Part shown: positions 44,627-51,482 of the stretch, in pieces
Numbering within the stretch: the stretch's first letter is position 1
How the letters are laid out: the number at the start of each line of letters is the position of its first letter
Source: Larkinella rosea
GTDB taxonomy: Bacteria > Bacteroidota > Bacteroidia > Cytophagales > Spirosomataceae
Reading direction: 5' to 3'
Assembly: GCF_003858635.1 (NCBI RefSeq)
Contig: NZ_RQJO01000007.1
Span: 187,941-251,940, forward strand
DNA: 64,000 nucleotides
Position numbers and translations under genes: made by a program
Notes under the pieces: generated by a model
Databases searched by the model: none
The model's input: only the letters and a program-made list of their open reading frames with translations
What the model was told of the DNA's origin: nothing

Positions 44627-45589
44627 TTACAGCTTAAACGTGCGAACCGTCACCAAAAGATCGATGGCAATCAGGACGAGAGCCGCAACCAGAAAATAAT
44701 AGTATTTATTCGTTGTCACCTCCAGCTTCCGCTGATCGATCAGGCGGTTTTCCAGATTTTGAATGGCTGAAACGAGGGGCGTCAGATCGCCGGACGACGA
44801 CGCCAGTTCCAGATAGGAGCCCCGCGTGTCTTTCACAAACTGGCGTAAATAGGTCCGGTTTAATTGGGTGTGCACGATATTTCCGTCCTTATCGCGCAAA
44901 TTGCCTTTGGGTGTCGGAACCGTCGAACCGGTCTCGGTGCCAACACCCACTACAAAAGGCGCAACCCCGTACCGACGCATCTGACCTGCGAGTGCTGGGT
45001 CACACTCCCCAAAATCTTCGCCGTCGGTCAGCAACACCAGCACTTTTGTTTGGTTCAGGTCCGAAGTTTCGGCCAGTTGTTTCCGCAGGGCCAGGGCAAC
45101 CGCCGAACAGATGTTGGTGCCAGATTCGGGTACGAGCCGGGTGGTTAACGACTGAATAAAGAGGGCCAGCGCCCCCTGGTCGGACGTGAGCGGGGCATGC
45201 ACGTAGGCTTCCGTCGAGAATACCAGTAACCCGAAGCGGTTACCGGGCAGGGCTTCGATGAGCCGTTTTAGCTCGAACTTTACTTTTTCGAGCCGCGTCG
45301 GTGGAATATCAGTAGCGTCCATCGATTTCGACAGGTCAACGGCGATATAGATATCTTTTCCTTCCGAAATGAGTTCTTTCTCAACAACTCCGAATGAGGG
45401 ACCGAGTAGTGCCACCACCAGCAAGGTTAAATAACCGGTTCGGAGAAAAAATTTCGGAATGGTGGCCCAGGCCGATGTGCCCAGCAGGCGGGCTACCCGA
45501 AAAATTCGAAAAAAGTAATAGCCGTACAGCAGTACAAAAACCGCCATGAACAGATATTCGGTTTGGGTCAGGCTATGATTCCAGTTCAT
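44627..45589 (-). CDS. BatB-like VWA-domain membrane protein
   Basis: Membrane-anchored protein of 320 residues. Hydrophobic segments at about 10-30, 47-65 (FLRTGYLTLLVVALLGPSFG) and the C-terminus (YFLVAALVLIAIDLLVTV) flank a von Willebrand factor A domain (about 78-270) with an intact MIDAS: DLSKS (DxSxS), TSD and LLTDGEDFGE. Bacteroidota BatA/BatB proteins have the same three-segment layout. The bat system is linked to oxidative stress tolerance and to envelope functions; the exact role is not settled. Here it stands with BatC only, which is a reduced set. Confidence 0.88.
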   Translation of the reverse strand: MNWNHSLTQTEYLFMAVFVLLYGYYFFRIFRVARLLGTSAWATIPKFFLRTGYLTLLVVALLGPSFGVVEKELISEGKDIYIAVDLSKSMDATDIPPTRLEKVKFELKRLIEALPGNRFGLLVFSTEAYVHAPLTSDQGALALFIQSLTTRLVPESGTNICSAVALALRKQLAETSDLNQTKVLVLLTDGEDFGECDPALAGQMRRYGVAPFVVGVGTETGSTVPTPKGNLRDKDGNIVHTQLNRTYLRQFVKDTRGSYLELASSSGDLTPLVSAIQNLENRLIDQRKLEVTTNKYYYFLVAALVLIAIDLLVTVRTFKL

Positions 45590-45725
45590 GCAACCTCCGC
45601 AGGATCAGCACATCAACGAACCGACGACCGTCGGGTTGAATTCGTAAAGCTGCGAAATTAGAAGGAAATGACGGGATGCCATGCGGTGGGCTGTAATTTC
45701 CGCTGAAACTTTTTGTGTGAAATCT

Positions 45726-45757
45726 TGGCGAAAAAAGTGGAATAGCTCTATATTTGT
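45726..45757 (+). promoter_or_regulatory. Promoter of tRNA-Ser
   Basis: TTG at 45726-45728 and TATATTTG at 45750-45757 (21-nt spacer) match the Bacteroidota -33/-7 pair. The tRNA starts 37 nt downstream. Confidence 0.7.
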
Positions 45758-45794
45758 GACCCCAATCACCGCAAAACGGGTTGGAGATCGTTTC

Positions 45795-45881
45795 GGAGAG
45801 ATGCCTGAGTGGCCGAAAGGAACAGTTTGCTAAACTGTCGTACTGGCAACGGTACCGAGGGTTCGAATCCCTCTCTCTCCG
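45795..45881 (+). tRNA. tRNA-Ser(GCT)
   Basis: This 87-nt tRNA of class II form has a long variable arm. The acceptor stem GGAGAGA/TCTCTCC pairs over 7 bp with discriminator G. The anticodon arm ACAGT TTGCTAA ACTGT gives anticodon GCT, which reads AGC/AGU. The T arm contains GAGGG-TTCGAAT-CCCTC. CCA is not encoded (GCAAAG follows), so it is added enzymatically. A promoter lies upstream and a terminator directly downstream. Confidence 0.96.
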
Positions 45882-46221
45882 CAAAGGCTTTTGGTAACCT
45901 ACTTGTTATAAGTAGGTTATTTTGTTTTTAAACGATCGACGAAACTCGCCTTTCGCATGGCGAGCGATACCCGATCCTGACCCATAAAGCAGCGAAAGGC
46001 GGGAAAGTCGGCCCGCCGATGCGGAAGCATTGTCACCATTATCACCGGTACAATGGCGGAAACGGTGATCGCTATCCTGCGGAAAATTCTCCAAAAAAAG
46101 TTACCGAAATTACGCTGGACATGGCGGGGACTATGGTACTTATTGCCAGGCGCTGTTTTCCATAGGCCACTTTCAACCCAGGAATGGCCAGGATAAGACA
46201 TGCGGCACTGTACCCCAGATG
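45882..46221. other. Terminator of tRNA-Ser and gap before the propeller gene
   Basis: TAACCTACTT (45895-45904) and AAGTAGGTTA (45910-45919) form a 10-bp stem, followed by TTTTGTTTTT, a good terminator. A minus-strand frame of 94 codons (45917-46201) exists with a hydrophobic segment in the middle, but it overlaps the terminator and has no recognised relatives. I do not count it as a gene. Confidence 0.8.
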
Positions 46222-47883
46222 TTATTTTTTCGCTACGATTTTCATAAACAGTTTAACATCGTCCAAAATGGCATCACCAGTCTGATAAAAGTGCTTTTCT
46301 GATCCATAATCGATACCCCAATCGGTTCGATCAATGATCAGCGTGCCATTCAGTTCGACAGTTCCGTCCATGCCGTCCTTAAAATGCATTTTGGCTGGAA
46401 AAGTAACGGCCTTCGTGATCCCTTCAAGGGTCAGGTTCCCTGTAACTTTTATATTTCCTTCATTAACTCTTATACTTCCATCAGTTGGAACTTTTGTATT
46501 TCCTTCATTCCCTGTTTCAACCTTCGTAATGGCGAACGTAGAAACAGGGAATTTTTTGACATCAAAAAATGGAGGGAATTTATTGTGTGAACGTTGATCA
46601 ACAAAATTTTCAATTGTATTCATGTCGACTTCAACGGCACCGCCCACCAGATGACGGTTGTCGATCAACAATTCTCCTTTTACTATATCGACGTCCCCTG
46701 TATTGGTCCCATCACCGAGAAACTTGGAACCTTCCCATCCACCAAGCAGCCTGGAACCTTTCCAGACGACCGCACTTTGCTTGGTATCGATGCTATATTT
46801 TTTCTGCCCCTCTTTATTATAAAAGTCCGTGATGGTTTTTCCATCATACCGATACACGCCGGTCGCATCGCCAAACCATATACTTCCATCGTTCGCTTCC
46901 AAAAGCCCCAGAAAAGCCTTTCCTAACCTAATTTCGGTTACAGTTGGCTTATCACTATACAAGGACTTTGCATCATAACGGGAAACTGCCTGGACCGTCG
47001 AATTAGCCGGATTTACCGGACCAGTCGTCCAAATGTTTCCTTTTTTATCCTGGATGATCTCATTGGCACCTCTCTCCGATACCTTCGTAAAGATACTGCC
47101 GTCATAGCGATAGAGGCCACCGGGCAGACGGCCTCCTCTAAAACCATTGAAACCGCTGAGCCAAATTGTACCTTTTCGATCTTCCAGTATAGCCGAAACG
47201 TGGAGAAAGGGTTCCCCTTGATGGGTTAACGTGGTAAATTTTTCCCCGTCATAAACAAAGGCGTCGCCCTGGGTGCCCACCCACAATTTCCCGGTTTTAT
47301 CTTCAATGATTGTATTAATATCATTATTCAAATGCCCATCTTTATAAAAAAGCGGGGCGTTCGGAGAGGTGAAATTTCGAAACGATTTCCCAACTGCCCG
47401 TCTGGGATCGTAACGGCTTAGTCCACTTCCAGTGCCGAACCAGATAATACCGGCTTTATCTTCATAAACAGACGTAACCCGATTATCGGGAAGCCCCTCC
47501 GCGGTCGTGAAATGTTGAATGGATTTCCCGTTGTCATAATAAACGCCTGAATCCGTCGAAGCGAACCAAGTATTTCCCCGTCGATCTTCCAGGACATCCC
47601 AGAATCGGTGCTGACCTATTTTACTGGTGAGATTCGTAAACGATTTTCCATCTGCCCGTCCGGGATCGTATCGAAAAACATCACCAAAGGATGCGTTGTT
47701 CGGGCCAGCCAGCAGAATGGTGCCATTGCTGCCTTTTTTTATAATCCGAACCATTATATTGGGCCCAATGTCTTTAATTTCGGACTTGATGGTATCGTTT
47801 GGGAGGTCTGTTTTTTTTTGTCCTCCACAGGAAGTGCAAAAAACAACCATCAATAAAGTACAAATGGATACGAGCTTCGTCAT
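46222..47883 (-). CDS. Lipoprotein fusion of a two-component-regulator-type beta-propeller and a YceI domain
   Basis: Exported lipoprotein of 553 residues. Signal with lipobox Cys at about residue 19 (MTKLVSICTLLMVVFCTSC). Residues about 45-355 form a propeller of the regulator-sensor type with repeated blades: DVLEDRRGNTWFASTDSGVY, SVYEDKAGIIWFGTGSGLSR, TIIEDKTGKLWVGTQGDAFV, AILEDRKGTIWLSGFNGF and more. Residues about 370-553 are a YceI-like domain (YSIDTKQSAVVWKGS, HLVGGAVEVDMNTIENF, FPVSTFAITKVETG, GNLTLEGITKAVTFPAKMHF). The YceI part has a 45-nt imperfect internal repeat giving NEGNTKV and NEGNIKV. YceI proteins bind lipids or isoprenoids; such propellers usually sense ligands as part of hybrid kinases. 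I know of no standard family with this combination. The frame is open 10 codons upstream; ATG 47883 gives the lipobox start. Confidence 0.85.
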   Translation of the reverse strand: MTKLVSICTLLMVVFCTSCGGQKKTDLPNDTIKSEIKDIGPNIMVRIIKKGSNGTILLAGPNNASFGDVFRYDPGRADGKSFTNLTSKIGQHRFWDVLEDRRGNTWFASTDSGVYYDNGKSIQHFTTAEGLPDNRVTSVYEDKAGIIWFGTGSGLSRYDPRRAVGKSFRNFTSPNAPLFYKDGHLNNDINTIIEDKTGKLWVGTQGDAFVYDGEKFTTLTHQGEPFLHVSAILEDRKGTIWLSGFNGFRGGRLPGGLYRYDGSIFTKVSERGANEIIQDKKGNIWTTGPVNPANSTVQAVSRYDAKSLYSDKPTVTEIRLGKAFLGLLEANDGSIWFGDATGVYRYDGKTITDFYNKEGQKKYSIDTKQSAVVWKGSRLLGGWEGSKFLGDGTNTGDVDIVKGELLIDNRHLVGGAVEVDMNTIENFVDQRSHNKFPPFFDVKKFPVSTFAITKVETGNEGNTKVPTDGSIRVNEGNIKVTGNLTLEGITKAVTFPAKMHFKDGMDGTVELNGTLIIDRTDWGIDYGSEKHFYQTGDAILDDVKLFMKIVAKK

Positions 47884-48120
47884 TTCTCTTGTTGTTTTCA
47901 GGGATTTCAACAAACCTACACGTCTTTATACGAAGATGTGTTGGGGGGATAGTAAAAGAATGTTAACGAAACGTAAAAGCCGCTTTTACGGACTGCTATG
48001 GATTTTAGCTCCTAAGAAGTTGGATCTACTTTACAAAAATACTGCCCATACAACTGTCTTTTAAAAACGCCCATTCGTAAGGCACTTTTAACGTCCATAA
48101 AACGACTGGTTCGTGATCGG
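47884..48120. other. Intergenic region between the propeller gene and the IS3 remnant
   Basis: About 240 nt, mostly AT-rich, with nothing recognisable. No clear promoter for the minus-strand lipoprotein is seen. Short plus-strand frames have no protein-like composition. Confidence 0.4.
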
Positions 48121-48379
48121 GATGATTTGCAGACTCAACTCGGCATACAATCGATCGGGCGGCCCCGTTCCATTTCTTTGAGCCGTTTTACCTCCGAGAC
48201 TTGCAGCCCGTCGTATTTAGCCCGCCACGGGGCCGCCCGCACGGTTGCAAAACATGGACTCGTGAATGCCAGGCGCTCGGGTAATCTGGGTGACGGTTTG
48301 GTCACTGTTCTGTTGGTTGAGGATTGCTACAATTTGCGACTCGGTAAATTGTGCGGCCCGTCGATGCGGTTGTTTTCAT
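48121..48379 (-). pseudogene. Decayed IS3-family orfA (transposase helix-turn-helix) remnant
   Basis: Read on the minus strand from an ATG at 48379, the sequence gives in three frames pieces of an IS3-type OrfA. FTESQIVAILNQQNSDQTVT and QITRAPGIHESMF come from the HTH part. WRAKYDGLQVSEVKRLKEME comes from the region before the leucine zipper. A frame change then leads to DRLYAELSLQ. The match to the common pattern of such OrfA proteins (SQIVAILKQ, YGGLEVSELKRLKELEEEN, YAELSL) is clear. Only about 85 codons are left, orfB and the terminal inverted repeats are missing, and stops interrupt it. It is a relic. Confidence 0.8.
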
Positions 48380-48469
48380 TCCCTTTTCGATTAGTAATGA
48401 AAGTACCCTACTTTTCACTGGCTCACTTTAAAGGGTTCAGGACACCACTGAATCTGGCAAAATTTCCCC

Positions 48470-48499
48470 TTTGTGAATAACGAAGAATCTGTATATTTG
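48470..48499 (+). promoter_or_regulatory. Strong orphan promoter (TTTG-N18-TATATTTG)
   Basis: TTTG (48470-48473) and TATATTTG (48492-48499) with an 18-nt spacer are a full Bacteroidota consensus, the best in the window. No coding sequence follows; the next gene is tRNA-Pro at 48660, which has its own -7 element at 48636-48643. A transcript would start near 48506. Confidence 0.6.
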
Positions 48500-48505
48500 C
48501 ACCGT

Positions 48506-48600
48506 AGGAACGGAAATCGTTCCCGCTGCTTCGGTCGAGAGATGGTTATGTTTAATTGCACTTCCTCTCTCTGCAAAATAGATAGTAAGTTCAGGGAATT
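48506..48600 (+). ncRNA. Candidate small RNA downstream of the orphan promoter
   Basis: The expected transcript folds into two hairpins. GGAACG-GAAAT-CGTTCC lies at about 48507-48523. A longer arm pairs GAGAGA (from about 48537) with TCTCTC (about 48570-48575). No frame longer than 20 codons is present. There is no clear terminator before the tRNA-Pro promoter, so it could be a tRNA-Pro leader instead. No known RNA family is recognised. Confidence 0.3.
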
Positions 48601-48635
48601 TAAAGGCATTGATTTTCTTTTTCGAATTTAAATCG

Positions 48636-48643
48636 TACCTTTG
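48636..48643 (+). promoter_or_regulatory. Promoter -7 element of tRNA-Pro
   Basis: TACCTTTG matches TAnnTTTG exactly, 16 nt before the tRNA. A TTG at 48609-48611 may be the -33 element, with a longish spacer of 24 nt. Confidence 0.6.
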
Positions 48644-48659
48644 TGCTCTCAAAAGTAAT

Positions 48660-48733
48660 CGGGGTGTAGCGTAGCCCGGTATCGCGCCTGGTTTGGGACC
48701 AGGAGGTCGTAGGTTCGAATCCTGCCACCCCGA
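48660..48733 (+). tRNA. tRNA-Pro(TGG)
   Basis: This 74-nt tRNA has acceptor CGGGGTG/CACCCCG with discriminator A. The anticodon arm CCTGG TTTGGGA CCAGG gives anticodon TGG. The T loop is GTTCGAATC, and CCA is not encoded. Confidence 0.97.
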
Positions 48734-48737
48734 CGCT

Positions 48738-48774
48738 AAAAACCGCCTAAATCAGCTGATTTGGGCGGTTTTTT
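48738..48774 (+). terminator. Terminator of tRNA-Pro
   Basis: AAAAACCGCC (48738-48747) pairs with GGCGGTTTTT (48764-48773). The inner AAATCAGCTGATTT is itself symmetrical, so the whole forms a long hairpin with a T-tail. Confidence 0.9.
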
Positions 48775-49102
48775 AAATAATTGGTAGTTTCACCTCAACG
48801 GTCCCGAATTCTTCGATTTCATGACCCGAACATTCTGTTCAAATTGTCCAACTTCGCAGGTCAAGTAGCGGTATTCGAATCGCCTTTTGACGCAATCCAC
48901 CCTACAATTGTCGTTTTTACACCCATCCGTGTTGCCATCACTCCAGTATCTTTGTTGAAGAGAATTCCCGGTCAACGGGATACCAAACAACATACATGGT
49001 ATTTATGTCTGAAGAAGGTTGGATAGAAGTGGACAACCCGAAATCGGCAACGTGTTTTCTTGTGGAATTGCGGCCATTGCTGTACTTTTGGGGCCTGAAT
49101 CA
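48775..49102. other. Gap before tRNA-Arg, with its promoter
   Basis: About 330 nt hold no gene I recognise. At the end lie TTG (49060-49062) and TACTTTTG (49083-49090), a good promoter for the tRNA. Confidence 0.55.
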
Positions 49103-49176
49103 GGTCCCGTAGCTCAGTTGGATAGAGCATCTGATTTCTAATCAGACGGTCTTTGGTTCGAATCCAAACGGGATCA
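49103..49176 (+). tRNA. tRNA-Arg(TCT)
   Basis: This 74-nt tRNA has an acceptor stem GGTCCCG/CGGGATC with one G-T pair at position 2 and discriminator A. The D arm is GCTCAGTTGGATAGAGC. The anticodon arm TCTGA TTTCTAA TCAGA gives anticodon TCT, which reads AGA/AGG. The T arm is TTTGG-TTCGAAT-CCAAA. CCA is not encoded. Confidence 0.97.
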
Positions 49177-49193
49177 CTTGATTTTTAGCGACT

Positions 49194-49227
49194 TAGCCAC
49201 TTCAGAAACGGGGTGGCTATTTTTATT
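49194..49227 (+). terminator. Terminator of tRNA-Arg
   Basis: TAGCCAC (49194-49200) pairs with GTGGCTA (49213-49219), 12-nt loop, then TTTTTATT. Confidence 0.85.
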
Positions 49228-49304
49228 GAAGGACGAAAAATACCCCATTTGGGCCAAACGTTAACTGGCAAGGGTGTGCAATTGAGGCACCAACGGACTG
49301 AGTC

Positions 49305-49541
49305 ATGACACCGGAAGAAGAACAGGAGTATACGCGAGCCTTCAATCAGATGGTTTCCTGGCTGAATGATCACCTGGATCTGAAGCGGGACGCCATGCTG
49401 GAACTGGCCCGATTGAAGGGAACACAGGGATATACCGCCACCCAATACGCGATCATGTCTTTTTCCGGATCGACGGGCTTGTTTCTGAAAGAAGTGTACG
49501 AAGGCAAGCACGATTCACCAACCGATAAAAAGGCATCGTGA
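49305..49541 (+). CDS. Small hypothetical protein
   Basis: Soluble, charged protein of 78 residues, probably helical (EEEQEYTRAFNQMVSWLNDH, LKRDAMLELARLKGTQGY). No signal peptide, no motif recognised. The opposite strand carries a longer but less protein-like frame. The amino-acid pattern (amphipathic helices, single start) supports a real gene. It stands alone after the tRNA-Arg terminator. Confidence 0.55.
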   Translation: MTPEEEQEYTRAFNQMVSWLNDHLDLKRDAMLELARLKGTQGYTATQYAIMSFSGSTGLFLKEVYEGKHDSPTDKKAS

Positions 49542-50220
49542 GCCGATCGGGTGGGGATACAAATTCACTGGCCCCTACTTTATTCTACGATCCCGGCCTA
49601 CCACCCCGTCGCTATACTAAAGTAACCAAAGTCCATGCTGTCGATCGACCCAGCGCCGATACGATTTCTTACTAATTACAAATTATCGAAAAGCAGGTTG
49701 CCGGAACAGTTGATTCGTTCCGTGGATCGAATTGATCGATATCAACCCGTTCGGAAACAATCCGAATTGGTCCATCCCGGCAAAGCAAATAGGTGGTTTT
49801 CCGTCGGGGGCCGGCTAAAACACCTTCAACCGGGGCCTATCGTGGCTGTAAAGTCTATCGCGGGTGGCGGTCCAGATGAGCCTCTACGGGTCAATCGAAG
49901 GCACAAAGGCCGGTGGCAATCCCTCCTGATCGGTGATGTGCCCGGGTTCGGGTAAGCGAAAGTTCTGAGCCTCATGCAACTGGAGGAAGACAGCAGGGGT
50001 TACCAGATGAAAGACAACTACTGGCGAATGCCGGTCTTTCCGGGGAAAACGACAGCACCATTTCACGTTAATCAACCCACTGTAAAAACAGAACCCGGCG
50101 AAAAACCGGGCATGTCCTAAACACCAATCTCTATTAATAGCCCTTTTGAGGCTATTAGGTATACTTTCATTTCGCCTGAAAATACTATTCCTTTAAAAAA
50201 TAATTCGCCAAAATGCGGAC
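49542..50220. other. 680-nt region without a recognisable gene
   Basis: Frames of 50-106 codons occur on both strands but none looks like a known protein. Around 49975-50120 a plus-strand frame reads LEEDSRGYQMKDNYWRMPVF, then VNQPTVKTEPGEKPGMS and a stop, so a gene remnant is possible. Two hairpins follow: CCCGG/CCGGG at 50094-50110 and TAATAGCC/GGCTATTA at 50135-50157. Confidence 0.45.
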
Positions 50221-50607
50221 TCAAAAGCATCCGCAATAGCAGAACATTTTTGCCGGTCCGGGTTTTAATCGATGGACCTTGGCCTGTGAACCAACTGAAT
50301 ATGCCAGGGTAAGCACGGGATCTTTGGTTGTCAGGGTTCCCGAGATTTTGATAGGAATGGAATCATATCGGGCACCATTGAATGAATAGTAGCTCCCGTT
50401 CACTTCGAATGAACCATCCGGAGCCTTTTTGATCAAAGGGAAAACCGCGTAGGCGCAACACATCCCGCTTAAACGATATTCTCCCTGGTAAGGAGCTAAT
50501 TCGACGCAGCCCTCTGACCATTCCTCCGACGGCATAATCTCGGTACGGGAATGGCAACTTGCCAGAATGAGGACCAGCAGCCACCCGCGAACTCTATTTC
50601 CTTTCAT
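50221..50607 (-). CDS. Small lipoprotein, unknown function
   Basis: Lipoprotein of 128 residues starting at the ATG 50607 (the frame is open further upstream without a signal peptide). It has a signal and lipobox in VRGWLLVLILASCHSR. The mature part has a cysteine pair (GMCCAYAVFP) and a Cys-rich end (MFCYCGCF), which suggests disulfides or metal binding. The repeated small-polar strands (FEVNGSYYSFNGARYDSIPI, ISGTLTTKDPVLTLAYSV) point to a beta-barrel or sandwich. No family recognised. Confidence 0.7.
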   Translation of the reverse strand: MKGNRVRGWLLVLILASCHSRTEIMPSEEWSEGCVELAPYQGEYRLSGMCCAYAVFPLIKKAPDGSFEVNGSYYSFNGARYDSIPIKISGTLTTKDPVLTLAYSVGSQAKVHRLKPGPAKMFCYCGCF

Positions 50608-50848
50608 AGAAAAACAATTTTTCGGGAAGACCCTAATGGCGCAGGACTGGTTGGAATGACGAACCCGCCGTTTTATCCTCATTCGGGCTTTATGGGCCAA
50701 ACACACCTCGAGTTGGCAGGCTCTCTGATTCAACTTACAGAATTTAAGGCAGTTGCAGGTGCGGTTTTATTTTTCGCCTACCGTCAAAAAATCCAACCTA
50801 AAGGGCTTTTTTGGGGTCATCGTTGAGTAAAAATCAATCGGATGAACG

Positions 50849-51286
50849 ATGAAAAATAGGGTTTTGAGCTTATTGGCGCTCGTGATTCTGGGAATCACAA
50901 GTTGTCAGAAATCGGACGAGGTCGGTCCGAAAGACGATCCTAAAAAAGAGTTTACGCAGGATTTGCAGCAAGCGAAGCAATGGTTACCGGGTAAGTGGAA
51001 ACTGGACAGGGTGTATGCGATGTTACTGAATGCTCCGGTTCCTAACGTAGAACTGGTTATCGATGCAAAACAGATTCGACTGATCCAAAACGGCAATCAG
51101 GTTGATGTAGTTGATTATGAGATTGTTAAAGTTAATAATAAACTGCAGATACAAACCAGCGCCCAGCTCAGGGAAACCAATTGGTATGTTCAGAACCCCG
51201 GTTTACAAATTAACAGGGATCGCCTGTATTTAGATTTGGCCAGGGCGCAGGAAGGAGCAGGTTATGAATTTAAACGAGTGAACTAG
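50849..51286 (+). CDS. Lipocalin-like lipoprotein
   Basis: Lipoprotein of 145 residues with signal and lipobox LALVILGITSC. After a short acidic linker (QKSDEVGPKDDPKKE) it shows the start of a lipocalin-like domain, LPGKWKLDRVYAMLLN (about 48-63), followed by eight or so short strands (VELVIDAKQIRLIQNGNQVD, VNNKLQIQTSAQLRE, RLYLDLARA). Such lipocalin-like lipoproteins are common in Bacteroidota, ligand unknown. It is a single gene. Confidence 0.75.
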   Translation: MKNRVLSLLALVILGITSCQKSDEVGPKDDPKKEFTQDLQQAKQWLPGKWKLDRVYAMLLNAPVPNVELVIDAKQIRLIQNGNQVDVVDYEIVKVNNKLQIQTSAQLRETNWYVQNPGLQINRDRLYLDLARAQEGAGYEFKRVN

Positions 51287-51482
51287 CTTATGAAGTTCCG
51301 ATCCGGTTTCCGCCGACGAGCGTGCGGTGCGGATGAAGGACGCGTCAATTGACCTTACAGGTCCGGCACGATCCAACGGAAGGTCTGGACAGAACCGTTT
51401 GCTATGTATCGACGGGTCGGTTGAATGTATTTATCGGCTGATTATCTATATTGAGCGAAATTTCAAATAAGGCGCACTTTCA

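Noticed and set aside
45917-46201. Minus-strand frame of 94 codons with one hydrophobic segment
   Set aside because: It overlaps the tRNA-Ser terminator, has no recognisable relatives, and its composition (many Arg, Trp, Pro, His) is not typical.
48127-48480. Plus-strand frame of 117 codons
   Set aside because: It is the antisense reading of the IS3 orfA relic, whose minus-strand reading is clearly homologous to transposase proteins.
49635-49955. Plus-strand frame of 106 codons
   Set aside because: No family, no promoter or start context, Arg/Pro-rich composition; recorded only as part of the empty region.
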